Of a stretch of 64,000 bases of DNA, positions 32,546 through 41,828 are shown one piece after another. A program made the translations under genes and the position numbers. Every line of letters starts with the position of its first letter. Position 1 is the first letter of the stretch. A model generated the notes under the pieces. It did no database searches. It was not told the DNA's origin and was given only the letters and a program-made list of their open reading frames with translations. This DNA is from CAWAPS01 sp963783945 (lineage in GTDB: Bacteria; Actinomycetota; Acidimicrobiia; Acidimicrobiales; Palsa-688), in the NCBI GenBank assembly GCA_963783945.1, contig CAWAPS010000019.1, positions 434,001 through 498,000 on the forward strand, given 5' to 3'.

Positions 32546-34807
32546 GTGACCGAAACAGCAGACGTGAGCGAAACAGCAGATACAGCCCGGCCCGAGCGGT
32601 TGCGAGTCGTCGACCTCAGTACTGACGTCGCCGGCCGTTTCGCGGCCAAGCTCCTGGCCATGGCGGGACTCGACGTGATCCAGCCGGTCGAAGGGGGGCC
32701 GCCGCCTTCGCCGGCTCCTGATCTCGTGGCGATCTATCTCGATGCCCACAAGCAATCCTGCGCCCTCTCCTCCTCCGAGACCCTCGCGGCACTCGTGGCC
32801 GGCGCCGACGTCGTCTTCACCACCTTCGACCGGGGCCGCTACCAGGGGCTGGCCGATGAAGCGCTGGTGGGGTCCCTGACGGCCAGCTGCGTTCACGTGA
32901 CCACCAGCACGTTTGGCACCACTGGACCGTACGCCTCGCTACGCGGTGGGCCGCTGGCCGAGTGGTCGGCCGGGGGCTATCTGGCCATTACCGGAGACCC
33001 GATGCGGGCGCCGTTGAGCGGACCGGAGCATCTGTGCGGCTATATCGGGGGGTATACCGCGGCCATTGCGACCGAAGCCGCGCTGCACGAACGCCGCCGA
33101 AGCGGCAACGGTCAGCATGTGGACGTCAGCGTGATGGAGTCGATGCTGCATGTCCACCAGGGGACCTTCTCGCGTATCGCCGCCGGCTTTGGCCGGCCGC
33201 GGACCGGCCGGTACACCGAGGTGTACCCCCTGGTGGTGCGACCCTGCCGTGATGGATATGTGTCGCTCGGGGTCGTCACCGACAACGAGTTCGATCGCTT
33301 CGCCATAGCCATCGACCGTCTCGATCTGCTGACCGATCCCAGGTTCAACGAGAAGGAGGCCCGGTGGGAAAACCGAGATGCCTTCGACCGCGAGCTCGAT
33401 CAATTCCTGAGCAAACGCGACGCGGCCGAGATCGTTGAGATCCTGCAATCCCAGGGGGTAGCGGCGGCCAAGGTGGCCGAACCCCGGGACGCCCTGGGCA
33501 ACCCCCAACTGGCCGATCGCAGCTTCTGGGACCAGGTTGAGGTCGAGGGTAAACCCGGACTCATGCCGGGCAATCCGGTACGCCCGGCGTCGGTGTCATC
33601 CAACGGCAGGTACAGCAAACGCTCCCGCCGCATCAACCCCGTGGTGCGATCGGAGCAGCTGCCCCTGGCCGGCACCGTCGTGCTGGACCTGACGGCGTGG
33701 TGGGCCGGACCGAGCGCCACCCGGTGGCTGTCCGACTTGGGGGCCTATGTCATCTGGGTGGAACGGCCGGGCTCGCGCGACGACTCGTACACCCAGGCCA
33801 TGGAGTCGAGCGCCATGGTCGGGCGCCTGTTCCATGCCAAGATGAACCGAAACAAGCACAGCGTGGTGCTCGACCTCACGACCGCGGCCGGCCAGGAAAT
33901 GGTTCACCGGCTGATCCGTGAAGCCGACGTACTCATCGAGAACTCGCGGCCAGGGGTCATGGATGCCCTGGGACTCGGTCCTTCCCGGATCTGCGCGGCC
34001 AAGCCGGAGCTGGTATACGTGTCCCTCTCCGGCTTCGGCAGCCGAGGGCCGTGGGCCGGGTGGAGGTCATACGGGCCGACGATCGAGGCCGCGTCATCCA
34101 TCGAAGGCCGAACCGGCTATGCGGGCGGGGAACCGCTCAGGCTGGGGCACGCCCTCCCGGACGCGGTAGGGGGCCTGGTGGGCGCGGTCGCGGCCCTCCG
34201 GGGTCTGCGAGAGCGGGAACAGCGGGGAGCCGGAGGCTGGTTCGACATCTCCCAGCTCGAGGGGTACGCCGCGGTCTGCGGGGAGGACCTGCTCCTGGCG
34301 TCCATATCGAAGGCGCCCCTCCAACGCATCGGGAACCGCTCGCGCTACGGCGCCATACAGGGGGTGTTCCCTTGCAGCGGCGACGACGCCTGGGTGGCCA
34401 TCCGGCTGGCAGACCAGCGGGACGTCCACGCTTTCGCTTCTGCCGCCCAACTGCCGGCCTTCATCGATGCGGTAAACAGCCCACCGCGAGACGACGACCT
34501 GATCGAGAAGCTGATCACTTCTTTCACCACCCCCCGGACGAAGCACGAGGCCGCCGGGATTCTTCAGGATGCCGGGCTGGAAGCGTTGCCCGTCCTCACA
34601 CCGGCCGAGCTGGCCGGTGACGCTCATCTCGCCCAGCGGGGCTTCTTTGTGGCGGTGCCTGGCGAAGGTCCCGACGTCCTGCTCCCGGGATCGCCGCTGC
34701 ACAGTACCCGGACTCTCGTCGATCCGGCCGGACCGGCCCCGCGGTTCGGCGAGCACGCAGACGAGGTGGAGAGCCGTTTGGCTCTAGCGCCACGGCGTCA
34801 AGAGTGA
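32546..34807 (+). CDS. Tandem CaiB/BaiF (class III) CoA transferase
   Basis: A 753-residue fusion of two family III CoA-transferase units that move CoA between carboxylic acids. The first (about 18-355) ends its core in RRRSGNGQHVDVSV, the second (about 375-740) in REREQRGAGGWFDIS. Aligned by spacing to formyl-CoA transferase, the catalytic Asp falls on Gly165 in the first half and Asp539 in the second, so only the C-terminal unit looks able to form the aspartyl-CoA intermediate. GTG starts at 32546 and 32564 lie within a near-perfect 18-base repeat; neither has a clear ribosome-binding site. It overlaps the convergent SDR gene by ten bases. Confidence 0.83.
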   Translation: MTETADVSETADTARPERLRVVDLSTDVAGRFAAKLLAMAGLDVIQPVEGGPPPSPAPDLVAIYLDAHKQSCALSSSETLAALVAGADVVFTTFDRGRYQGLADEALVGSLTASCVHVTTSTFGTTGPYASLRGGPLAEWSAGGYLAITGDPMRAPLSGPEHLCGYIGGYTAAIATEAALHERRRSGNGQHVDVSVMESMLHVHQGTFSRIAAGFGRPRTGRYTEVYPLVVRPCRDGYVSLGVVTDNEFDRFAIAIDRLDLLTDPRFNEKEARWENRDAFDRELDQFLSKRDAAEIVEILQSQGVAAAKVAEPRDALGNPQLADRSFWDQVEVEGKPGLMPGNPVRPASVSSNGRYSKRSRRINPVVRSEQLPLAGTVVLDLTAWWAGPSATRWLSDLGAYVIWVERPGSRDDSYTQAMESSAMVGRLFHAKMNRNKHSVVLDLTTAAGQEMVHRLIREADVLIENSRPGVMDALGLGPSRICAAKPELVYVSLSGFGSRGPWAGWRSYGPTIEAASSIEGRTGYAGGEPLRLGHALPDAVGGLVGAVAALRGLREREQRGAGGWFDISQLEGYAAVCGEDLLLASISKAPLQRIGNRSRYGAIQGVFPCSGDDAWVAIRLADQRDVHAFASAAQLPAFIDAVNSPPRDDDLIEKLITSFTTPRTKHEAAGILQDAGLEALPVLTPAELAGDAHLAQRGFFVAVPGEGPDVLLPGSPLHSTRTLVDPAGPAPRFGEHADEVESRLALAPRRQE

Positions 34808-35598
34808 GCCGCCACACCTCCGTCCACCCGGAGCAGGGCGCCGGTCGTGTAGCTCGAGGCGTCACTGGCCAGATAGGTGACCGTGCCTACCATCTCCCGG
34901 GCGTCGGCGACCCGGCCGAGGGGAATGGTCTCCGGATTGACCATGCCGTCGGGCCAGTGCTTGGACACGTCGGTCCAGAATGATCCGGGGAGCACGGCGT
35001 TTACCCGCACCTTGGGGGCATAGGCCTGGGACAGTCCCAGGGTCAGCAAGTTGAGCCCGGCCTTGGCGCAGGCGTAAGGCAGGGCCTGACCGGAAGCGCG
35101 CCCCCGCCCGCCGCCTCCGCCCCCCTGAGACCCGATGCTGCTGATGTTGATGATCGACCCACCGCCAGTGGCAGCCATGCGTTCCGCGGTCAGGCAGGAG
35201 AGCCGGAACGGGCCTTTGAGGTTGACCGCCATCGTCTTGTCGAATAGCTCCTCGGAGATCGCCACGAGTGACGGGTACAGCGGTGACATGCCGGCGTTGT
35301 TGACGAGGACATCCATGCGACCGAAGTGGTCGTAAACGGTATCTACCAGAAGGTCGCAGTCGTCCCAATGCCCGACGTGGCATGCCACCGGTAGCGCCCG
35401 CCGCCCCGTCGACTCGGTCACCTCCGCGGCAACGCGCCGGCAGTTATCGAGCTTGCGGGACGCGATCACCACGTCGGCCCCGGCCGCCGCCAGCCCGTCG
35501 ACCAGAGCGCGGCCCAGGCCGCGGGATCCGCCTGTAACGACGGCGACCTTCCCGGACAGGTCGAACAGATGAGCAGGGTCGAGCTTCGCGTCACTCAT
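34798..35598 (-). CDS. SDR-family oxidoreductase
   Basis: A classical SDR of 266 residues with the NAD(P) motif TGGSRGLGRALVDGL, NNAGMSPLYP, the catalytic Ser in NISSIGSQGGGG and the Tyr/Lys in YACAKAG. A run of glycines and arginines (GGGGGGRGRASG) extends the loop before the catalytic Tyr. The ATG at 35598 is chosen because upstream codons in frame are unlike the family. It is divergent from a second SDR; the 195-base spacer holds a long inverted repeat. It probably oxidises a hydroxyacyl or cyclic alcohol in the local catabolic pathway. Confidence 0.8.
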   Translation of the reverse strand: MSDAKLDPAHLFDLSGKVAVVTGGSRGLGRALVDGLAAAGADVVIASRKLDNCRRVAAEVTESTGRRALPVACHVGHWDDCDLLVDTVYDHFGRMDVLVNNAGMSPLYPSLVAISEELFDKTMAVNLKGPFRLSCLTAERMAATGGGSIINISSIGSQGGGGGGRGRASGQALPYACAKAGLNLLTLGLSQAYAPKVRVNAVLPGSFWTDVSKHWPDGMVNPETIPLGRVADAREMVGTVTYLASDASSYTTGALLRVDGGVAAHS

Positions 35599-35644
35599 GG
35601 ACAACGCCTCCGTGAACTGGGTAGGGACGCCCTCTGTACTACTG

Positions 35645-35736
35645 AGGGCCCGCCACGAAACAACTTGGAACGAGTCCTGTGCCACGACATGCATGTTTAC
35701 AAGAGAATTGCGTCAAGTTGTTTCGTGGCGAGCCCT
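35645..35736. promoter_or_regulatory. Long inverted repeat between divergent SDR genes
   Basis: Arms of 23 bases at 35645-35667 and 35714-35736 are reverse complements with one mismatch; the inner 16 bases (GCCACGAAACAACTTG and its complement) are perfect. They are 46 bases apart. Each arm stands 46-57 bases from the nearest start codon, so the arrangement is symmetrical for both genes. It looks like a paired operator for a shared regulator, though an RNA stem is possible. Confidence 0.65.
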
Positions 35737-35793
35737 GACCGCGGGAGCGACCATACATATACTCTGACTCGTGGCTGCCGGACGAGAACATTG

Positions 35794-36540
35794 ATGGGAA
35801 TGCTGGACGGCAAGGTGGCGGTGATCACCGGCGCCGGGTCCGGGATCGCCAAAGCAACCACGGAGGTGTTCGTCCGCGAGGGGGCGCAGGTCCTGGCCGT
35901 GGACATCAGCGGCGCTGAGGAGGCGACGGCGGCGGCACTCGGCGACGCCGTGGTTCCTTTCCACGCCGACGTCAGCCAGGAGCCGCAAGTCGAGTCGATG
36001 ATGGCGGCGGCACTCGAGAGGTTCGGACGGGTGAACGCGGTGCTCAACATCGCCGGCACGCAAGCGGGGCGCACCAACCCGGAAGTCACCATGGAGGAGT
36101 ACGAAACCATGATGGCGGTCAACCTCCGCGGGGTGGTACTCGGCATGAAACACGGGATCCGGGCGATGCTGGCGTCGGCCGGCAGCGGCTCCATCGTGAA
36201 TGTGACATCCGTAGCCGGCCTCAACGCCGAGGACAGGGCCCCCAGCATGTACTCCGTGGCCAAGGCCGGGGTGCACGCGCTCACCAAGGTGGCCGCCGTC
36301 CAGTATGGGGCTGATGGCATACGGGCCAACGCCATCGCCAGTGGCTTCACCATGACCGAACCGATGCGAGGGATGGCCCCTGACGCACTGAGTGAGATGA
36401 GCGCCAAGTCGGTGTTCAAGCGGCCCGCCCGGCCGCAGGAGCAGGCCGAGGTGGCGGCATTTCTTGCCTCCGACCGGGCGTCGTTCGTGACAGGAGTGAT
36501 CATTCCGGTGGACGGCGGCTGGTCCGCCCGGCTGGCCTGA
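35794..36540 (+). CDS. SDR-family oxidoreductase
   Basis: A 248-residue SDR. The cofactor motif is TGAGSGIAKAT, with Ala at the usual last Gly; the other motifs are NIAGTQ, VTSVAG (catalytic Ser nearby) and YSVAKAG with Tyr and Lys. The C-terminal FVTGVIIPVDGGW block is typical of FabG-like members. The ATG at 35794 has GAGAAC upstream; the frame extends further 5' but overlaps the divergent SDR gene and lacks homology. It is convergent with the large CoA transferase gene, with 61 bases between the stops. Confidence 0.82.
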   Translation: MGMLDGKVAVITGAGSGIAKATTEVFVREGAQVLAVDISGAEEATAAALGDAVVPFHADVSQEPQVESMMAAALERFGRVNAVLNIAGTQAGRTNPEVTMEEYETMMAVNLRGVVLGMKHGIRAMLASAGSGSIVNVTSVAGLNAEDRAPSMYSVAKAGVHALTKVAAVQYGADGIRANAIASGFTMTEPMRGMAPDALSEMSAKSVFKRPARPQEQAEVAAFLASDRASFVTGVIIPVDGGWSARLA

Positions 36541-36601
36541 CCGCGGCGATCGACCAAGTGGTCAGGCAGTCAGTACGGCTGCGCCCGCCGAGCCCGTTCG
36601 G

Positions 36602-39013
36602 TCATCTTTCGCTCGCCGCCAGCATCGCGTCGTCCTGTTCGGGCCACCCGACGATTCCGGACTCTCGCATCTCGAGAATCTCGTCCTGGGTGTAGCCCAG
36701 TTCACCAAGAATCGCCCTGGTGTGCTCGCCGATGGCGGCGTAGGGCAGGGATTCCGGACACGGCGTGGCGGAGAACTCGGCCTCCGGGCCATGCCGCCAG
36801 TATCTGCCATCGGGGGCGGATGACTCGAAGAGAGGATGGGCGGTCGGCACCATGAACCGGATCGCCTCGGTGTGGGGATCCTGGTGCAGGAAGCGCCGGT
36901 GCCCGGTCCCGTCCGCTCGTACGCAACCGATGTCGGCCTTGGTGAGGACGGTTTCCCACTCGTCCGCCGTCCGGGTGCGGAACAGTTCCTCCAATATCGG
37001 CGAGAGCTCGTGGCGAAACTCATAGCGGGTCGCCGCCGTCGAAAAACGGGGGTCGCTCCCCAGATCGGAACGGTCGACGATGGAGCAGAAGGCCGCGAAC
37101 TCGTCGTCACGCCTGGCGGCGAAGAAGACCCACCCCTCCGCCGTCTCGTACAGACGGTAGGTAGCTTCCAACCCGAGTTGCGCCTTGTCCGGGGCCTGAC
37201 GCTCCGGCTTGCCTGCGTAGTCCATGGCATCGTCGGAGTTGCAGTAGACGATCGAGTTCATCATGGTCGTCTCCACATACTGCCCCTTGCCGGTGCGCAG
37301 TCTGGCCGCCAATCCCAGCATCATCCCCGTCCCCACCCCGCTACCGGCGATCGGGTCGGGCGACTGGTCACCAATCGGCGGATTGCCTTTCCCGGACTGG
37401 AACACCGAATTACCGGTCAGGGCGCCCATCGTCGGGTTGAACGCGGCCCGCCTGGAGTTGGGCCCGGTCGAGCCGTAAGAGGCGGCGTAGACATAAACCA
37501 GATCAGGCTTGATCGCCCGCAACGTGTCATAGTCAGCGCCGAGCTTTTCCGGCACCCCGGGCCGGAAGTTGTGCATGAGCATGTCGGCCCGAGCGACCAG
37601 CCGGTGGAGGATCTCACGTCCTCTTTCCGATTTGAGGTCGACCGCCAGGCTCTGCTTGCCCTGCGTGGCGCGAATCCCGTTTTCGTTCCACGCCATGGAT
37701 CGCAACGGGTCGCCTTCGAGCGGCTCTACTTTGATCACCCGGGCGCCGAGATCGGCGAGCAGGGCACCGCTGAAGGGGCCGGCCAGGTGCATCGCCAGCT
37801 CCACCGAGACGATGCCGTCCAGAGGCCGGGTAGGCGGTTCGCCCTGCAGCCGGAACGCAGTCCGGGAGGGCGGAGGGCCGGCGAGAACCTGGTCGGTGTC
37901 CTGGCCCGGGATGGGAGCCGGCGTGGTAATGACCGCGGGCGTCGCCGAGAGACGGGCTATGGGTCCGACCTGGGCCACCCGCCCCACACGAGGATCGTCC
38001 AGCTCGATGCGGTGTCCGTTGTGCACGAACTGCGGGTGACGCAGGGTCTCCTGGGTGGTTTGCATGAGCTCCCCGCAGCAGTCCGGGTTGGCCGTGTAGA
38101 TCTCCAGCCACTCCGCCGAGGTCTTTTCCTTCATCCGCTCGATGATGATCAGATTGAGCGCCACCTTGTCCTCGTGGCCCGCAAACGACGGGGCGTCCTT
38201 GAACCGGGGGTCATCCCAGATCCAATCGAGGCCCACTGCGCTCACCCATGACCTGAACAGCTTCGGAACGAGGACGTGGCAATGAATGATCCAACGACCG
38301 TCCTTGCACTCGGTGCAGATGGTGCCCGGCTGGGCCGTCTCGGGATCGGTCTCGCGGTGGGTGGAAACCGGCGGGTCTTCGAGGACCTCACCGTCGAAGC
38401 GCCGCCACGGGTTGTTGGGCGCGGTGACGCCTCGCAGCAGGCTGGTGTTCACCCGTTGCCCTCGACCGGTGAGCCAGGCGACGCGAAGGGCGGCGAGCAA
38501 AGCCTGAACCGCGAACATGGCGGCGTGGTAGGAGGTGTCGTTTACGGCCCGATAAGTCGGGCGACCCTGCTGCCAGCCTCCCTGATCGCGCATCCGGCCG
38601 GACTTGGCGTTGACGATGCCGTCGTAAGCTCGGAGGGATTTGTAGGGGCCCTCCTGCCCGAAGGCCGAAAGCGAGACGTAAACCAGGGCCGGGTTCATCG
38701 AAGCCGCCAGCTCGTAGCCGACCCCGAGTGCATCCGCCTCGCCGGGCCGCATGGTCTCGATCAGGACGTCGGCCCCGCGGATGAGGTCGTGGAGGCGCTC
38801 GTGGCCACGCGCCGTGAGCCCATCCCAGTCGGCGCTACGCTTTCCCCGGTTCCACACCAGGTAGCCCGGGCTCGACCAAAGTGGATCCCCGCCGGGTGGC
38901 TCGATCCGTATCACCTCGGCCCCGAAGTCGGCCAGGATCATGGTGGCCATGCACCCAGCCATCCCCTGGGTGAAGTCAACCACCCTGACACCAGCAAGAA
39001 CCTCTGACGTCAT
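36602..39013 (-). CDS. Tandem CaiB/BaiF (class III) CoA transferase
   Basis: An 803-residue fusion of two family III CoA-transferase units (about 5-385 and 420-790). By spacing from the TGxGQ motif, the catalytic Asp position is Ser161 in the first half (an Asp occurs two residues earlier) and Asp553 in the second (SPDPIAGSG). So, as in the gene at 32546, only the C-terminal unit appears catalytic. The ATG at 39013 (MTSEVLAG) has GGGAG upstream; the ATG at 39121 would overlap the divergent start and lacks homology. The two tandem transferases in this cluster may activate different acids of one pathway (inference). Confidence 0.83.
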   Translation of the reverse strand: MTSEVLAGVRVVDFTQGMAGCMATMILADFGAEVIRIEPPGGDPLWSSPGYLVWNRGKRSADWDGLTARGHERLHDLIRGADVLIETMRPGEADALGVGYELAASMNPALVYVSLSAFGQEGPYKSLRAYDGIVNAKSGRMRDQGGWQQGRPTYRAVNDTSYHAAMFAVQALLAALRVAWLTGRGQRVNTSLLRGVTAPNNPWRRFDGEVLEDPPVSTHRETDPETAQPGTICTECKDGRWIIHCHVLVPKLFRSWVSAVGLDWIWDDPRFKDAPSFAGHEDKVALNLIIIERMKEKTSAEWLEIYTANPDCCGELMQTTQETLRHPQFVHNGHRIELDDPRVGRVAQVGPIARLSATPAVITTPAPIPGQDTDQVLAGPPPSRTAFRLQGEPPTRPLDGIVSVELAMHLAGPFSGALLADLGARVIKVEPLEGDPLRSMAWNENGIRATQGKQSLAVDLKSERGREILHRLVARADMLMHNFRPGVPEKLGADYDTLRAIKPDLVYVYAASYGSTGPNSRRAAFNPTMGALTGNSVFQSGKGNPPIGDQSPDPIAGSGVGTGMMLGLAARLRTGKGQYVETTMMNSIVYCNSDDAMDYAGKPERQAPDKAQLGLEATYRLYETAEGWVFFAARRDDEFAAFCSIVDRSDLGSDPRFSTAATRYEFRHELSPILEELFRTRTADEWETVLTKADIGCVRADGTGHRRFLHQDPHTEAIRFMVPTAHPLFESSAPDGRYWRHGPEAEFSATPCPESLPYAAIGEHTRAILGELGYTQDEILEMRESGIVGWPEQDDAMLAASER

Positions 39014-39119
39014 AAACGATCCGTCTCTCCCAGGCACACGGCCATGCTCCTTACCCGTAGGATCCGGTTGCAACGACAGAACGCTACTCGACGGTCCGGA
39101 CAACTGAGGGGAGACGACC

Positions 39120-39524
39120 ATGACTGGTCCTTACATCACTGAACGGGGGGGCAGGACGGCGGACGAGCTGTTCGGGGAAGGCGGCCATGCCTATATGGAG
39201 CACAATGCCGAGAGCCTGGCGGCACGGGTCGACGAGAGCTGGGCCCATATCCACAACGACTTCGTGATGAATGGCATGTACTCGCGCCGCGTGCTGTCAA
39301 CGGCAATCCGAGAGCTCTGCGCCGTCGCTGCTCTCACCGTGCTTGGACATCCCGAGGAGCTCGAGCCTCACATCCGCTTCGCCCTTCGCAGCAACCGGCC
39401 CGAGCACGTGCGCGAGGTGATCCTGCAGATGTCGGTGTACGCGGGAGTCCCCGCGATGCTGAACGGAATGCGCAGCTTCGACAAGGTCCTGGCCCAGGTC
39501 TCGCCGACCACACCGGAGCCGTGA
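39120..39524 (+). CDS. Carboxymuconolactone decarboxylase-like (AhpD-fold) protein
   Basis: A 134-residue CMD-family protein without the CxxC redox pair, having one Cys in RELCAVAALTVLGHPEEL and the C-terminal helix VREVILQMSVYAGVPAMLN that is characteristic of gamma-carboxymuconolactone decarboxylases. It thus resembles the true decarboxylase branch more than the gene at 4460. A GAGGGGAGA lies just before the ATG. It is divergent from the tandem CoA transferase, sharing a 106-base promoter region. Substrate unknown. Confidence 0.8.
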   Translation: MTGPYITERGGRTADELFGEGGHAYMEHNAESLAARVDESWAHIHNDFVMNGMYSRRVLSTAIRELCAVAALTVLGHPEELEPHIRFALRSNRPEHVREVILQMSVYAGVPAMLNGMRSFDKVLAQVSPTTPEP

Positions 39525-39668
39525 GCCGCTAGAAGTGACGGGCGCAAGAGGGGCAGGCCGGCAGCGAGTACCGGGCCGGCGTCAAGGACCAGCAACCGGA
39601 GGCGATCGTTACCCTGAACGTCACGGTCGCGCGGATGACCCCGCAGACTACGAAAACAATTGAGCGAA

Positions 39669-39719
39669 CATTCTTTGTGCGCTTAACCCGCTAGGAGCAG
39701 TAAAAACGCACAAACTATG
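39669..39719. repeat. 51-bp palindromic element, copy 2 (degenerate)
   Basis: Same length and central CTAGGAGC as the element at 19891-19941. The left arm differs from copy 1 at 3 of 24 bases and the right arm at about 5, all near the loop, while GCACAAACTATG at the right end is unchanged. The stem is therefore imperfect here. It lies in the 267-base spacer between the CMD gene and the convergent gene at 39792, which otherwise shows nothing. Confidence 0.75.
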
Positions 39720-39791
39720 AGCGCGACTGTGCGAACGAGGGGCGACCGTGCTGAGTCCTCGGACCGCCGTTCTTCTCCTGAGCCAACCAGC

Positions 39792-40553
39792 TCACTGAGG
39801 CTCACCGACGTCGAAGCCGTACTCGAGAGGCACTATCCATTGGTAAGGGAGAAAGGCGACCTCCTGGTAGGCGCCGCCGTGAGCCGGGTACCGACCGACT
39901 GCGGTCCAATATCTTTTGGCCCGTTCGACGCCGCGCATCACCACCTGGGGCGACGCATCGCACAACAGGATGTGGGCCACCAGCTCGGACTTTTCTCCAT
40001 CAGGACATTGCAGGCGGACGGCACCGATCAGCCCGCCGACCGAGAACAGGTCCGGCAGATGCACTTGCTCCCACCATCCGACCGCCTCCGCCAGCCGGTC
40101 GACCGACGGGGCCCGCCCGACGGCAACGATGACGCCACGATGAGCCAGGTAGGGAACCGCCCGCTGGCTGACGTGGCAGTCCGGCCGGGTGCGCGCCGAC
40201 GCCACCTGCCAGCGAGAAGCGTACGTGCTACGCCCCACTCGCCAAAACCTCCCGCCTTTGATGAGCTCCCTATCGAGACTCAGCCAGCCGTCGTGGGCCT
40301 CCTCGCTCATCATGTCGAGCGGACCGCCGAACCAGTAGGTCGTCAAATAGGGGGGGTAGCCGCCGAAAAGGTCGCCGGGCACCACACCCGCTTCTGCTCG
40401 CAGCCCTCGGGGGGCGACGTAGCGCCGGGCCACGAGAACGTCAGGCTTTCCCTGGTGCTCGGGGAGGTGGTCGAGGTCGTACCAATGGTTGTATTCCTCG
40501 GTCAGCTCGGCCGGAATGTCGAGCAGGGCCAGCATCATCCCTGTGGCTTCCAT
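39792..40553 (-). CDS. Dimeric alpha/beta-barrel (EthD-like) protein, tandem
   Basis: A 253-residue protein of unknown function made of two ferredoxin-like halves. The first contains EEYNHWYDLDHLPEHQ, typical of the actinobacterial EthD-like/dimeric alpha-beta barrel group, and the second VGWWEQVHLPDLFSVGG, a weaker version of the same WY/HLPD motif. Members of this superfamily include small cyclases, isomerases and monooxygenases acting on phenolic compounds, but no activity can be named. Its gene is alone between the palindrome and the divergent Gfo/Idh/MocA gene. Confidence 0.6.
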   Translation of the reverse strand: MEATGMMLALLDIPAELTEEYNHWYDLDHLPEHQGKPDVLVARRYVAPRGLRAEAGVVPGDLFGGYPPYLTTYWFGGPLDMMSEEAHDGWLSLDRELIKGGRFWRVGRSTYASRWQVASARTRPDCHVSQRAVPYLAHRGVIVAVGRAPSVDRLAEAVGWWEQVHLPDLFSVGGLIGAVRLQCPDGEKSELVAHILLCDASPQVVMRGVERAKRYWTAVGRYPAHGGAYQEVAFLPYQWIVPLEYGFDVGEPQ

Positions 40554-40734
40554 GGCGTTCAGCTCCTCGGGTCAGCCTCTATCGGCGATCTTCATCCGCC
40601 AAAATGTTCTCGGCCGATCGAGCTTAGATAACTTAGAAGTGGGGCCACGTTTGGATCGCGGCGTTGGCAATTCTGTATAAAGGTCGGATGACACGTACGG
40701 CTTTGACCCGGCGTGAGAACAGGAGACAGGCGCC

Positions 40735-41736
40735 ATGGGTGAATCCGACACGGTCAGGATCGGGGTCATTGGTCGGGGTTTTGGCGGCCGGGTGGTAGCT
40801 CCGACATTCGAGGCAACGGACGGATGCACCGTCGTCGATGTCGTGTCGCCACGCGACGACCAGGCCGTCACCGCTCTGTGCGCTCGCAAGGACGTCGATT
40901 TGATCTCGGTGCATTCCCCCCCGTTCATGCACCTCGAGCACGTTCGCCGGGCCATCGACGGCGGTCACGCCGTGATGTGCGACAAGCCGTTCGGGCTCAA
41001 TCCTCATGAGGCCGAGCAGATGTGCGACCTGGCAGGTGACGCCGGGATCCTGAACCTGGTGAATTTCGAGTTCCGGTACCACCCGATACGAGGAAAACTG
41101 CGGAATCTCATCCTCGATGGGGCGGCGGGTAAGGTCGAGCACGTCCAGTGGACATCCTTCATGGGATGGTGGCGAAACCCGTCGCGGCGGTACGGCTGGA
41201 TATTCGACGCTTCGCGCGGTGGGGGCTGGGTGCGAGCGGCCGGGGCCCACTGCGTCGACTATCTCCGCTGGACCTTCGGCGAGATCGTCGACGCGTCGGC
41301 CGATATTCGGACAACGATCCCCGAGCGCCCGGACGTCGACGGCGCTATGCAGAAGTGTACGGCCGAGGACGGCTTCACCGCGACCATGCGTACTGAGCAG
41401 GACGTGTGGGCCAACCTCGACCTCAGCGCGACCGCCGCGGTCGACTTGTTTTCCCGGGTGACAGTGATCGGCAGCGAGGGTGTGCTGGAGATCCTCAACG
41501 ACAGCGTGCACGAGATCGGCGGCCGCATCCTGCTGCACACGGCGGAAGGGACTTCCGAGCAGCTGCGGATCGAACCGTGGGGAAGCGTCTCGGCCCACGA
41601 TGACAGTGCCATGGGGCCGTGGCTGAAGGTGGTCCGCGACGCGGTGAGGAGAGGGTCGGCCGAGCCACAGAGTGCAACGTTCGCCGACGGTCTGGCGTGC
41701 GCCCGGGTGCTCGACCGGCTCACGAACCGAGGCTGA
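40735..41736 (+). CDS. Gfo/Idh/MocA-family oxidoreductase
   Basis: A 333-residue NAD(P)-dependent dehydrogenase of the glucose-fructose oxidoreductase family. The Rossmann motif is IGVIGRGFGGRVVAP, the core motif is CDKPFGLNPHEAEQM (the EKP-like Lys-Pro that contacts cofactor and substrate), and GGGWVRAAGAHCVDYLRW carries the His of the usual GGxxxDxGxHxxD motif with its Asp replaced by Ala. Substrates are typically sugars, cyclitols or related alcohols. A strong hairpin follows 52 bases after the stop, so it is probably a one-gene transcript. Confidence 0.8.
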   Translation: MGESDTVRIGVIGRGFGGRVVAPTFEATDGCTVVDVVSPRDDQAVTALCARKDVDLISVHSPPFMHLEHVRRAIDGGHAVMCDKPFGLNPHEAEQMCDLAGDAGILNLVNFEFRYHPIRGKLRNLILDGAAGKVEHVQWTSFMGWWRNPSRRYGWIFDASRGGGWVRAAGAHCVDYLRWTFGEIVDASADIRTTIPERPDVDGAMQKCTAEDGFTATMRTEQDVWANLDLSATAAVDLFSRVTVIGSEGVLEILNDSVHEIGGRILLHTAEGTSEQLRIEPWGSVSAHDDSAMGPWLKVVRDAVRRGSAEPQSATFADGLACARVLDRLTNRG

Positions 41737-41788
41737 CGGCCAGGATCAGGCGGCTGGTTGCCGGCTGGGCCACGCGCCCAGCGGACGC

Positions 41789-41828
41789 CGTGCCCCTGGG
41801 AGTCCCTGGCGGAGCCTCCCGGGGCACG
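41789..41828 (+). terminator. Hairpin after the Gfo/Idh/MocA gene
   Basis: CGTGCCCCTGGGAG (41789-41802) pairs with CTCCCGGGGCACG (41816-41828) with one bulged base and a 13-base loop. No T-run follows, as is common in high-GC actinobacteria. The remaining 200 bases before the next gene show nothing. Confidence 0.55.
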
